Source: an uncultured Fusobacterium sp.
GTDB lineage: Bacteria; Fusobacteriota; Fusobacteriia; Fusobacteriales; Fusobacteriaceae
Direction: 5' to 3'
Length of the DNA stretch: 6,590 nucleotides
NCBI GenBank assembly: GCA_900543175.1
Contig: UQQO01000114.1
Coordinates: 1 to 6,590, forward strand
In this document: positions 1 through 6,522 of the stretch, piece after piece
How positions within the stretch are numbered: the stretch's first letter is position 1
Layout: every line of letters begins with the position of its first letter
The notes under the pieces: generated by a model
What the model saw: the letters and a program-made list of their open reading frames with translations, nothing else
The model's database searches: none
Told to the model about the DNA's origin: nothing
Position numbers and translations under genes: made by a program

Positions 1-6
1 GGGTAT

Positions 7-1806
7 ATGATAAAAGGAAATGTTGATGGGATCAAAGATTTTATTCTTAAAGAGCTTGATTCTATCTATGATATAACAGTGACAAAAAATAGAGTTATTG
101 AGCCTGAAATAATAGCTTTAATAGCATCTATAAGTAGTAGAATAAATAGAGAAATAAACGTGGCAATAGATAGAAGAGGAAATATAGTTGAGATATCTAT
201 TGGAGATAGTAGCAGTGTACAATTACCATTATTAAATGTACAAGAAAAAAGGCTTAGTGGTATAAGGGTTATTCATACTCACCCAAATGGAAACCCTAAT
301 CTTTCAAGTATTGATATTTCAGCTCTTACAAAATTAAAATTAGATTGTATAGCTGCAATAGGGGTAGTTGAAGAAAAAATTACTGGAGTTGTAATGGGAT
401 TCTGTAATGTAGATGGAGATGAATTATCCCATGAAGTTACAGAGGTTATGAATATTCCTGAGTTTATTGACTATGATTTTCTTTATAGAATAGAAGAGAT
501 AGAATCTATTTTAAAGAAAAGAAATATAGTTGAAAATGATGATGAGTATGCTATCTTAGTTGGAATTGACAATGATGAAAGCCTTGATGAACTTGCAGAG
601 TTAGCAAGAGCATGTAATGTAAAGGTGGTAGGAAAATTCTTCCAAAAGAAAAGTAAGATAGATCCATGCTATTTTATAGGAACAGGAAAAGTTATAGAAC
701 TTGCTAGATTTAAACAGATTAAAAAAGCTAACTTAATCATATTTGATGAAGAGCTAAGTGGATTACAAGTAAAAAATCTTGAGGAAGTTACAGGTTGCAA
801 AGTAATAGATAGAACTGTTTTAATACTTGAGATATTTGCAACTAGAGCAAGAACAAGAGAGGCTAAAATTCAAGTTGAATTAGCACAATTAAAATATAGA
901 AGTAGCAGACTTTTAGGATTTGGAACTACAATGTCAAGAACAGGAGGAGGAGTAGGAACTAAAGGTCCTGGAGAGAAAAAATTAGAGATTGATAAAAGAA
1001 GAATAAGAGAAACTATACATGATTTGAAACAGGAGTTAGAAAAAATTAGAAAAACAAGAATAACTCAAAGGGAGAAGAGAGATGAATCAGGTATACCAAA
1101 AATATCTTTAGTTGGATATACAAACGTTGGAAAATCTACTTTGAGAAATCTTCTTGTAAGTATGTATACAGCAGATAATACATCTAAGAAAGAGGATGTT
1201 TTTGCTGAAAATATGCTATTTGCAACATTGGATATAACAACAAGAGCTATTACTCTTCCAGATAAAAGAGTTGCTTCACTTACTGACACAGTAGGATTTG
1301 TAAGAAAATTGCCACATGATTTAGTAGAGGCTTTTAAATCTACTCTTGAAGAGGTAAGTTTTTCAGACCTAATAATTCATGTAGTAGATATTTCAAGTGA
1401 TACTGTTGTAGAGCAGATCAAAGCAGTAGAAAATGTTTTAAGTGAGTTAAACGCTTTAGATAAGCCAACTTTTTTAGCACTTAATAAGTGTGAAATGGCT
1501 ACTCCTGAGCAGATTGCAAATGTAAAAGAAAAATTTAGTAATTATCAAATGATAGAGATAAGTGCAAAACAAAACTATAATATTGATAAATTCTTAGATA
1601 TGACAGTTTCATTACTGCCACAAACAACAAGAAAATGTACATATCTAATTCCATATACAGACACTTCAATGGGAGCTTATCTTCATAGAAATGCTATTAT
1701 TCAAAGTGAAGATTATGAAGGTGAAGGAGTTAGAATAGTAGCAATTGTAAATGATGAAGTTTATAATAGATGTAGAAAGTTTATGGTTGAGGAGATACTA
1801 TGCTAG
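7..1806 (+). CDS. hflX: Ribosome-associated GTPase HflX, long form with N-terminal JAMM/RadC-like domain
   Basis: HflX is a cytoplasmic GTPase that binds the 50S subunit and 70S ribosomes, and it splits or rescues stalled ribosomes under heat or antibiotic stress. Residues about 185-360 form the HflX-specific domain, with GTGK at 225-228, a glycine-rich loop at 305-322 and a basic coiled-coil stretch at 325-358. The G domain shows G1 GYTNVGKST (370-378), G2 ATLDITTR (406-413), G3 DTVGF (427-431), G4 NKCE (493-496) and G5 SAK (519-521). A small C-terminal domain covers about 545-599. At 599 residues it is far longer than E. coli HflX (about 426). The extra part is residues 1-180, with HTHPNGNPNLSSID at 90-103 matching the H-x-H-x10-D JAMM pattern. 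The start is the first ATG. Only six bases lie upstream, so no ribosome site can be judged and a start outside the window is not excluded, although MI-GN-type N-termini are what I recall for clostridial long forms. The stop overlaps the next gene. Confidence 0.95.
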   Translation: MIKGNVDGIKDFILKELDSIYDITVTKNRVIEPEIIALIASISSRINREINVAIDRRGNIVEISIGDSSSVQLPLLNVQEKRLSGIRVIHTHPNGNPNLSSIDISALTKLKLDCIAAIGVVEEKITGVVMGFCNVDGDELSHEVTEVMNIPEFIDYDFLYRIEEIESILKKRNIVENDDEYAILVGIDNDESLDELAELARACNVKVVGKFFQKKSKIDPCYFIGTGKVIELARFKQIKKANLIIFDEELSGLQVKNLEEVTGCKVIDRTVLILEIFATRARTREAKIQVELAQLKYRSSRLLGFGTTMSRTGGGVGTKGPGEKKLEIDKRRIRETIHDLKQELEKIRKTRITQREKRDESGIPKISLVGYTNVGKSTLRNLLVSMYTADNTSKKEDVFAENMLFATLDITTRAITLPDKRVASLTDTVGFVRKLPHDLVEAFKSTLEEVSFSDLIIHVVDISSDTVVEQIKAVENVLSELNALDKPTFLALNKCEMATPEQIANVKEKFSNYQMIEISAKQNYNIDKFLDMTVSLLPQTTRKCTYLIPYTDTSMGAYLHRNAIIQSEDYEGEGVRIVAIVNDEVYNRCRKFMVEEILC

Positions 1807-3137
1807 AGATAATAAGAGAGATTCTAAAATTAGCTCTCCCTGCAGTTGGGGAAATGGTTTTGTATATGATGATTTGGGTATTGGATACCCTTATGATAGG
1901 AAATCATACTGGACAGATAGGGGTTTCAGCAGTTGGACTTAGCTCTGAGATTATGTATACTTTTACAAATATGCTAGTAGCTATGGGGCTTTCAATCTCT
2001 GTTACTTCAATAGTTTCAAGATCAATAGGGAGTAGAGATTTTGAAAAAGCAAGAATCACTTCAGATATTGCTTTAAAAATTGGAGCTATTATTGCTATTC
2101 TTTTAGGAGTAATATTCTTTACATTCCCTAAAGAGATTTTAACAATAGCTAAAGCTGATGTTAAATATGTTCTTCCATTAGCAACAAAATATATGAGAAT
2201 ATGTTCTATTGCTATTGTTTTTAATGTTTTAACAAGTGTATTTAATGGAATTTTTAGAGGTTGTAGAAATACAAAATCACCACTTTATACAGCTTTTATA
2301 GTAAATGTTGTAAATGTTTCTTTAGACTATATTTTAATCTTTGGTAAATTTGGTGCTCCAGAGATGGGAGTTGCTGGAGGTGCAATAGCTACAGCAATAG
2401 GAAACTTTGCAGGATTTTTATTTACTATGACACAGTTGAAAAAAATTCCATTTAAAGTAAATCTATTCTCTGAATTTAAAAGAGAGTATTTTAGAGAATT
2501 AGTTAAGTTATCTATTCCTTCAGCTTTACAAGAGGGAGCTTTTAGTATAAATAGACTTATAAATGTAACGTTAATAATGACATTGGGAAGTCTTGCCTTT
2601 GCAGCAAATCAGATAACTATTAATATAGAATCAATCTCTTTTATGCCTGGTTGGGGATTTGCCATTGCTTGTACCTCTCTTGTTGGTTATAGTATTGGAG
2701 AAAAGGATTATAAAAAAGCTAAATCTTATGTAATATATTCTATGGTTTTATCATCTTTAGTAATGGGGATTTTTGCTATTATATTTTTAGTATCACCAGA
2801 ACCAATAATTACAGCTTTTATAAAAGATAGCGAAAAAGAGGTTATAACAATAGGATCAACTTGTCTTATGATAGCCTCTATAGAACAGATACCTATAGCT
2901 ATATCAATGGTTTTAGGAGGAGCTTTAAAGGGAACTGGAGATAGTAAAACACCATTTAAAATAGTATTATTTACAAACTGGGTAATTCGTTTACCTCTAG
3001 TTTACTATTTTATCTATATTCAAAAAGCTCCTGTAACTTATTTTTGGAAAATTACAGCACTTCAATGGATAATAGAGGCAATTATTATACTTGTTGTTTT
3101 CCATTACAAATGGAAGAAAAATTATGAAACTCAATAA
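1800..3137 (+). CDS. MATE-family multidrug/Na+ (H+) antiporter, inner-membrane exporter
   Basis: This is a polytopic MATE transporter of 445 residues, the usual family length, with a hydrophobic profile consistent with 12 helices in two pseudo-repeated halves. Matching family signatures appear in each half: FRGCRNTKSP (152-161), followed by a long helix ending in DYILIFG (176-182), and LKGTGDSKTPF (376-386), followed by a helix ending in IRLPL. The first cytoplasmic loop carries SRSIGSRDFEKA (73-84) and its counterpart in the second half is GYSIGEKDYKKA (296-307), which supports internal duplication. Family members export cationic drugs, dyes or metabolites in exchange for Na+ or H+; the substrate here cannot be read from sequence. 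The ATG overlaps the end of hflX by 7 bases (ATGCTAG) and has a GAGGAG ribosome site at 1789-1794, inside hflX, five bases away. Translation is therefore probably coupled to hflX. It ends 10 bases before a bidirectional terminator hairpin. Confidence 0.93.
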   Translation: MLEIIREILKLALPAVGEMVLYMMIWVLDTLMIGNHTGQIGVSAVGLSSEIMYTFTNMLVAMGLSISVTSIVSRSIGSRDFEKARITSDIALKIGAIIAILLGVIFFTFPKEILTIAKADVKYVLPLATKYMRICSIAIVFNVLTSVFNGIFRGCRNTKSPLYTAFIVNVVNVSLDYILIFGKFGAPEMGVAGGAIATAIGNFAGFLFTMTQLKKIPFKVNLFSEFKREYFRELVKLSIPSALQEGAFSINRLINVTLIMTLGSLAFAANQITINIESISFMPGWGFAIACTSLVGYSIGEKDYKKAKSYVIYSMVLSSLVMGIFAIIFLVSPEPIITAFIKDSEKEVITIGSTCLMIASIEQIPIAISMVLGGALKGTGDSKTPFKIVLFTNWVIRLPLVYYFIYIQKAPVTYFWKITALQWIIEAIIILVVFHYKWKKNYETQ

Positions 3138-3147
3138 ATTATCAAAA

Positions 3148-3191
3148 AGAGCTAGAAAAATCAATTTTGATCTCTCTAGCTCTATTTTTTT
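3148..3191. terminator. Bidirectional intrinsic terminator between the MATE gene and mscL
   Basis: A perfect 9-bp stem pairs AGAGCTAGA (3148-3156) with TCTAGCTCT (3175-3183). An inner helix ATCAA/TTGAT closes on a two-base loop after a small internal loop (AAA/CTC). On the + strand it is followed by A then seven Ts (3185-3191), ending the hflX-MATE transcript. On the - strand the stem is followed by a five-T run (As at 3144-3148), which can end the converging mscL transcript. The mscL stop codon (3190-3192) sits in the T-run, so both genes share this one element. Confidence 0.88.
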
Positions 3192-3582
3192 ATCTGTTTT
3201 TTAATAGATCTCTAATTTCAGTAAGTAAAACCTCTTGAGCAGTAGGTTTTGGTGGAGCTTTCTCCTCTTTCTTTCTAAAATTATTTATAAGTTTTACAAA
3301 TATAAATATACAGAATACTATTATTAAAAAATCAATGATATTTTGTAAGAATAGTCCATATTTAATTAATATTGGCTCTCCTGTTGCACTACTTACAGGA
3401 ATTTTTACTTCAAGAGTAGATATATTAATCTTTCCTGTAACAGTTCCTAAAAGTGGCATAATTACATCTTTAACCAAGCTATTTACGATCTTACTAAAAG
3501 CTCCCCCTATAATTACTCCTATGGCCATATCTAATACATTTCCACGAACAGCAAAGTCTTTAAACTCTTTTAATAAACTCAA
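3190..3582 (-). CDS. mscL: Large-conductance mechanosensitive channel MscL
   Basis: MscL is a pentameric inner-membrane channel that opens under membrane tension to release solutes on hypo-osmotic shock. The 130-residue protein matches the family closely (E. coli 136). Visible are the amphipathic N-terminal helix (MSLLKEFKDF), the RGN(V)LD-A-GVIIG-AF pore helix TM1 at about 12-45 with the G22/G26 packing glycines, a short periplasmic loop at 46-73, TM2 at about 75-101, the charged cluster RKKEE (103-107), and the C-terminal bundle helix EVLLTEIRDLLK (117-128). The position equivalent to the E. coli hydrophobic gate Leu19 is Met19, with Val23 kept. The start codon is TTG (3582-3580 on the - strand), chosen because a full AAGGAGGT site lies six bases upstream and the N-terminus aligns with E. 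coli MSIIKEF. It converges on the MATE gene and is divergent from queH, so it is monocistronic. Confidence 0.97.
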   Translation of the reverse strand: MSLLKEFKDFAVRGNVLDMAIGVIIGGAFSKIVNSLVKDVIMPLLGTVTGKINISTLEVKIPVSSATGEPILIKYGLFLQNIIDFLIIVFCIFIFVKLINNFRKKEEKAPPKPTAQEVLLTEIRDLLKNR

Positions 3583-3588
3583 TTTTGT

Positions 3589-3596
3589 ACCTCCTT
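3589..3596 (-). promoter_or_regulatory. Shine-Dalgarno of mscL supporting the TTG start
   Basis: Read on the - strand this is AAGGAGGT, fully complementary to the 16S anti-Shine-Dalgarno core, six bases before the TTG at 3582. The strong site offsets the weak start codon and rules out an upstream start, because it lies where the coding frame would otherwise have to extend. Confidence 0.9.
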
Positions 3597-3623
3597 ATTT
3601 TGTTGTTATCTTATTATTTTTAT

Positions 3624-3632
3624 ATTTTACCA
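3624..3632 (-). promoter_or_regulatory. Candidate extended -10 promoter for mscL
   Basis: On the - strand the sequence is TGGTAAAAT: an extended -10 (TGn) joined to TAAAAT, one mismatch from TATAAT. Transcription would start near 3617 with a leader of about 35 bases. No good -35 is visible at the expected distance, which is tolerated by extended -10 promoters. A rival perfect TATAAT on the - strand lies at 3680-3675, also without a clear -35. In DNA this AT-rich such hexamers occur by chance, so the call is weak. Confidence 0.35.
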
Positions 3633-3720
3633 TAAAATCTCTAATATTCCTTTAAATATTTGAAAAATAATAAAATTATACATGTAATTATTAAAAAACA
3701 TTATTATTTTTAGTGTATTA

Positions 3721-3729
3721 TGATATAAT
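3721..3729 (+). promoter_or_regulatory. Extended -10 promoter for the queH-pepP unit
   Basis: TGATATAAT is a perfect extended -10 (TGn plus consensus TATAAT at 3724-3729). A weak -35 candidate TTATTA lies at 3701-3706 with a 17-base spacer. The predicted transcript start, 6-8 bases after the hexamer (3735-3737), falls right at the queH ribosome site, giving a very short leader of about 13 bases. It is the only convincing promoter ahead of the three-gene unit. Confidence 0.6.
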
Positions 3730-3735
3730 CAATGT

Positions 3736-3741
3736 GGAGGG
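3736..3741 (+). promoter_or_regulatory. Shine-Dalgarno that sets the queH start
   Basis: GGAGGG lies seven bases before the ATG at 3749. It selects this ATG over an in-frame GTG at 3713, which would place the coding region over the promoter and lacks its own ribosome site. Confidence 0.85.
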
Positions 3742-3748
3742 TAAATTT

Positions 3749-4396
3749 ATGAAGATCAATTATGAAATTTTAATGGAAAATCAATTAAAAGAGATAGAGA
3801 AAACAGGAACAAAACCTAAACTACTTCTACATTCTTGTTGTGCTCCATGTAGTTCTGCTATACTAGAGTTTTTACAAAATTATTTTGATATAACTGTTTA
3901 TTTTTATAATCCTAATATTACATTTGAAGAGGAGTATTATAAACGTTTAAATGAACAGAGAGAATACCATGAAAAAAGAGAATATTCAATTAAAGTAATT
4001 GAGGGAAAATATGATCCTAGAGAGGATTTCTTTAAACAGGTAAAAGGCTTAGAAGATCGAAAAGAGGGAGGAGAAAGGTGTTTTAAATGCTACACTCTTA
4101 GAATGGAAGCTACTGCACAAAAAGCTAAAGAGTTAGGATTTGATTATTTTTCAACTGTTCTTAGTATAAGTCCTTTAAAAAATGCTCAATGGATAAATGA
4201 GATTGGAGAGGAACTTTCTGAAAAATATGGTATAAAATTTCTAAATGGAGATTTTAAAAAGAAAAACAGATACTTAAGAAGTACTGAAATCTCAAGAGAA
4301 TACGAACTGTATAGACAAGATTATTGTGGTTGTGTATTCTCTAAAATGGAAAGAGAAGCAAAGGAAAAAGAAAAACTGACTGGAGGAAGAGAATGA
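3749..4396 (+). CDS. queH: Epoxyqueuosine reductase QueH
   Basis: QueH (former DUF208) catalyses the last step of queuosine synthesis, reducing epoxyqueuosine to queuosine at the wobble base of GUN-anticodon tRNAs. It is the cobalamin-independent, non-homologous alternative to QueG. In the 215-residue protein the diagnostic cysteines are all present: HSCCAPC at 28-34 (C30, C31, C34), CFKC at 111-114, and CGC at 193-195 after YRQDY. From the known Thermotoga QueH structure, the family uses cysteines of these motifs to hold a [4Fe-4S] cluster next to a second iron; which residues do so here is inferred. A longer reading from GTG at 3713 would add 12 residues, but the ATG at 3749 has the ribosome site and homologues begin shortly before the CC motif. 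No other queuosine gene is in the window. The stop overlaps the next start by ATGA, so it heads a coupled unit. Confidence 0.95.
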   Translation: MKINYEILMENQLKEIEKTGTKPKLLLHSCCAPCSSAILEFLQNYFDITVYFYNPNITFEEEYYKRLNEQREYHEKREYSIKVIEGKYDPREDFFKQVKGLEDRKEGGERCFKCYTLRMEATAQKAKELGFDYFSTVLSISPLKNAQWINEIGEELSEKYGIKFLNGDFKKKNRYLRSTEISREYELYRQDYCGCVFSKMEREAKEKEKLTGGRE

Positions 4397-5010
4397 GAAA
4401 TTTTTCTGAGAAAACTGTAAAAACAATATCTATATGCTTTATACTACTATTTTTATTAATGGGAGTAAATAAACACTACTATTATTTTGGGTTAATGATA
4501 ATTCCAGCAATGATATATTTTTCAACTTGGAAAGTAGTTTTATTTGAAGATAAAATAGGAAGATTTGCATCTATTATTATTGGTCTTTTAATGTCAGCAT
4601 TTATTTTTTATTGTCAATACTATTTACAAGCTGGAGTTGAACCAACTAAAAATGTAATTGCTTTAAAATTGACAATATCTTTATGTATAGGACTTTGGCT
4701 AGGAAGCTTTATTGCTAAATATATCTATGTTAGAATAAAATTCTTTATAAATAGATTAGGGAGCAAAGGGGAACAAAAGGAATATCCTATTATTAAAATG
4801 GTAGTTGATCAGAAAAAATATTTTAAAAAGCCTGGAAGCAAGTATTATATCAACTTTTACTATGCTTTTTTAGATGTAAATGGAGAAGAGGTAAAATTTC
4901 TTGTTGAAAAAGAGGTTTATGATAAGTTTCTTGGTAAAAAGAGTATGAATATCAACATTAAGAGAGGATCTCTTGGTGTAAGATATGGTGTTAATTTAAT
5001 AGAGGGATAA
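4393..5010 (+). CDS. Hypothetical membrane protein, four predicted helices plus C-terminal soluble domain
   Basis: I do not recognise this 205-residue protein. Hydrophobic segments at about 10-25, 31-45, 58-77 and 90-113 suggest four membrane helices. The short, partly aromatic loops (KHYYYFG, 27-33; YCQYYLQAG, 73-81) may mark interfacial regions. After a basic, polar linker (residues 114-130) comes a soluble region, about 131-205. Its alternating pattern (YPIIKMVVD, KYYINFYYAFLDVNGEEVKFLV, then NINIKRGSLGVRYGVNLI, quoted in part only as landmarks) looks like a small all-beta fold. The architecture of N-terminal helices plus a small beta domain is common among uncharacterised Firmicutes and Fusobacteria proteins, and gives no function. 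The start ATG overlaps the queH stop (ATGA) with GGAGG at 4382-4386, six bases upstream, so translation is probably coupled. pepP follows 17 bases later. Composition matches its neighbours, so nothing points to recent transfer. Confidence 0.85.
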   Translation: MRNFSEKTVKTISICFILLFLLMGVNKHYYYFGLMIIPAMIYFSTWKVVLFEDKIGRFASIIIGLLMSAFIFYCQYYLQAGVEPTKNVIALKLTISLCIGLWLGSFIAKYIYVRIKFFINRLGSKGEQKEYPIIKMVVDQKKYFKKPGSKYYINFYYAFLDVNGEEVKFLVEKEVYDKFLGKKSMNINIKRGSLGVRYGVNLIEG

Positions 5011-5027
5011 TAGTTTAAGGAGAAAAA

Positions 5028-6413
5028 ATGTTTGAAAAAGAAGTTTACATTGAAAGAAGAAGAGTTTTAAAAGAAAAGCTTATGAAGGGTATCGTTATTA
5101 TAAATGGAAATGAGGAAGCACCAAGAAGCTATAAAGATGAGTGCTACCCTTTTGTACAAGATTCAACTTTTCGTTATTATTTTGGTATGGATGTACCAAA
5201 TCTTATTGGAATAATAGACATTGATAAAAATAAAGAATATATTTTTGGAACAGATTTTACCCTAGATGATATTGTTTGGAGTGGAGAACAAAAACTTTTA
5301 AAAACTTTTGCTAATGAAGTTGGTGTAAATAATTTTGTTGAAATGAAGGATTTTGATAACTTTATTAAAAATTGTAAGGAGAGAAGAGGAAGATTCCATA
5401 TTTTACCTCAATATAGAGGAGATAATAAATTAAGAGTATGTAAAGCTTTAGAGATAAGCCCATTTGAATATGATGAGTACATCTCTTATGACTTTGTAAA
5501 AGCTGTAATTGAACAGAGAAATACAAAATCTCAAAAGGAGATTGAGCAAATTGAAAATGCAGTAAATATCACTAGAAAGATGCAACTTACTGCAATGAAA
5601 ACAGTTAAAGCTGGAATGAAAGAGTATGAAGTTGTGGCAGTTCTAGAATCTATAGCAAAAAAATATTATGGTGATCTATCTTTCCACACTATCTTTACTA
5701 AGAATGGGCATATTTTACATAATCATGGTTATGATAACACAGTGGAAGATGGAGATATAATTGTATTAGATTGTGGAGCAAGAAATAGAGAGGGATATTG
5801 TGGAGATATGACAACATCTTTCCCTGTTAGTGGAAAATTTAGTGATAGACAAAAAGATATCTACTCACTTTTAATAGAGATGTTTGAAAAAGCAGAATCT
5901 ATGGTAAAACCAGGAGTTAACTATAAAGATGTTCATCTAGCTATATCTAAAGTTTTAGCAGAAGGGATGATTAAAAGAGGACTTATGAAGGGAGATGCTG
6001 AAAAGGCTGTAAAAGCTGGGGCTCATGCTCTTTTCTTCCCTCATGGACTAGGACACATGTTAGGACTTGATGTACATGATATGGAAAATTTAGGTGAGGA
6101 TTTAGTTGGTTATGAAAGCTTCCCTAGAGATATGCAGTTTGGTTTAAAATCATTAAGACTTGCTAGAGAGTTAAAAGAGGGGTATGTTTTCACTATTGAG
6201 CCTGGAATCTATTTTATTCCTGAACTAGCTAAAAGATGGAAAGCAGAAGGAAAATTCCAAGAGTTTTTAAACTATGATAAGATTGAAGAGTATGCTGACT
6301 TTGGTGGAATGAGATATGAAGGAGATTTTGTTATCACTAAAGATGGTGCTAGAAGATTAGGAGAGAAAATGCCTAAATACTTTAATGAGATTGAAGAGGC
6401 AATGAAAAAATAA
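5028..6413 (+). CDS. pepP: Xaa-Pro aminopeptidase (aminopeptidase P, M24B family)
   Basis: This cytoplasmic dinuclear metallopeptidase, usually Mn2+-dependent, removes the N-terminal residue from peptides with proline at position 2. The 461-residue length is typical. Residues about 1-165 form the N-terminal creatinase/AMP_N domain (including STFRYYFGMD, 46-55), and about 175-450 the pita-bread catalytic domain. The five expected metal ligands are visible: D248 (VLDCG), D260 (YCGDMTTSFP), H343 (HGLGHMLGLDVHD), E391 (TIEPGIYF) and E431 (RYEGDF). Supporting histidines are in LHNHGYDN (230-237) and H350. The spacing between the two aspartates is 12 residues against 11 in E. coli PepP, a one-residue loop insertion that should not disturb the site. 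The ATG has AAGGAG at 5017-5022, five bases upstream. It is the last gene of the queH unit, and an intrinsic terminator follows 17 bases after its stop. Prolidase is a less likely alternative, given the AMP_N domain and the length. Confidence 0.94.
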   Translation: MFEKEVYIERRRVLKEKLMKGIVIINGNEEAPRSYKDECYPFVQDSTFRYYFGMDVPNLIGIIDIDKNKEYIFGTDFTLDDIVWSGEQKLLKTFANEVGVNNFVEMKDFDNFIKNCKERRGRFHILPQYRGDNKLRVCKALEISPFEYDEYISYDFVKAVIEQRNTKSQKEIEQIENAVNITRKMQLTAMKTVKAGMKEYEVVAVLESIAKKYYGDLSFHTIFTKNGHILHNHGYDNTVEDGDIIVLDCGARNREGYCGDMTTSFPVSGKFSDRQKDIYSLLIEMFEKAESMVKPGVNYKDVHLAISKVLAEGMIKRGLMKGDAEKAVKAGAHALFFPHGLGHMLGLDVHDMENLGEDLVGYESFPRDMQFGLKSLRLARELKEGYVFTIEPGIYFIPELAKRWKAEGKFQEFLNYDKIEEYADFGGMRYEGDFVITKDGARRLGEKMPKYFNEIEEAMKK

Positions 6414-6430
6414 AAATTATATTTTCTTTG

Positions 6431-6467
6431 AAAATAACCTTGTAAGTTTTTTACAGGGTTATTTTTT
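6431..6467 (+). terminator. Intrinsic terminator after pepP
   Basis: A 15-bp stem pairs AAAATAACCTTGTAA (6431-6445) with TTACAGGGTTATTTT (6451-6465), with one U-G wobble and a five-base GTTTT loop. It is followed immediately by a T-run reaching 6467. The reverse strand has only a short T-run after the stem, so activity is mainly on the + strand. It closes the queH - membrane protein - pepP unit. Confidence 0.92.
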
Positions 6468-6522
6468 ATATAAACTATAATTTATCGTTTTAATAAAAAG
6501 TAAAAATATTATTATCCTTAAC

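Noticed and set aside
1065..1289. 74-codon open frame on the - strand
   Set aside because: It lies entirely within the G domain of hflX in antisense, shows no ribosome site or family features, and is a shadow of the real gene.
1751..1942. 63-codon + strand frame spanning the hflX-MATE junction
   Set aside because: It overlaps two well-supported genes in another frame, and its translation is low-complexity and unlike any family.
3335..3655. 106-codon + strand frame antisense to mscL
   Set aside because: mscL on the other strand is unmistakable; the hydrophobic look of this frame mirrors the membrane helices of MscL.
3713..3748. GTG start giving a 227-residue QueH
   Set aside because: There is no ribosome site before it, and it contains the extended -10 and the GGAGGG of the better ATG at 3749.
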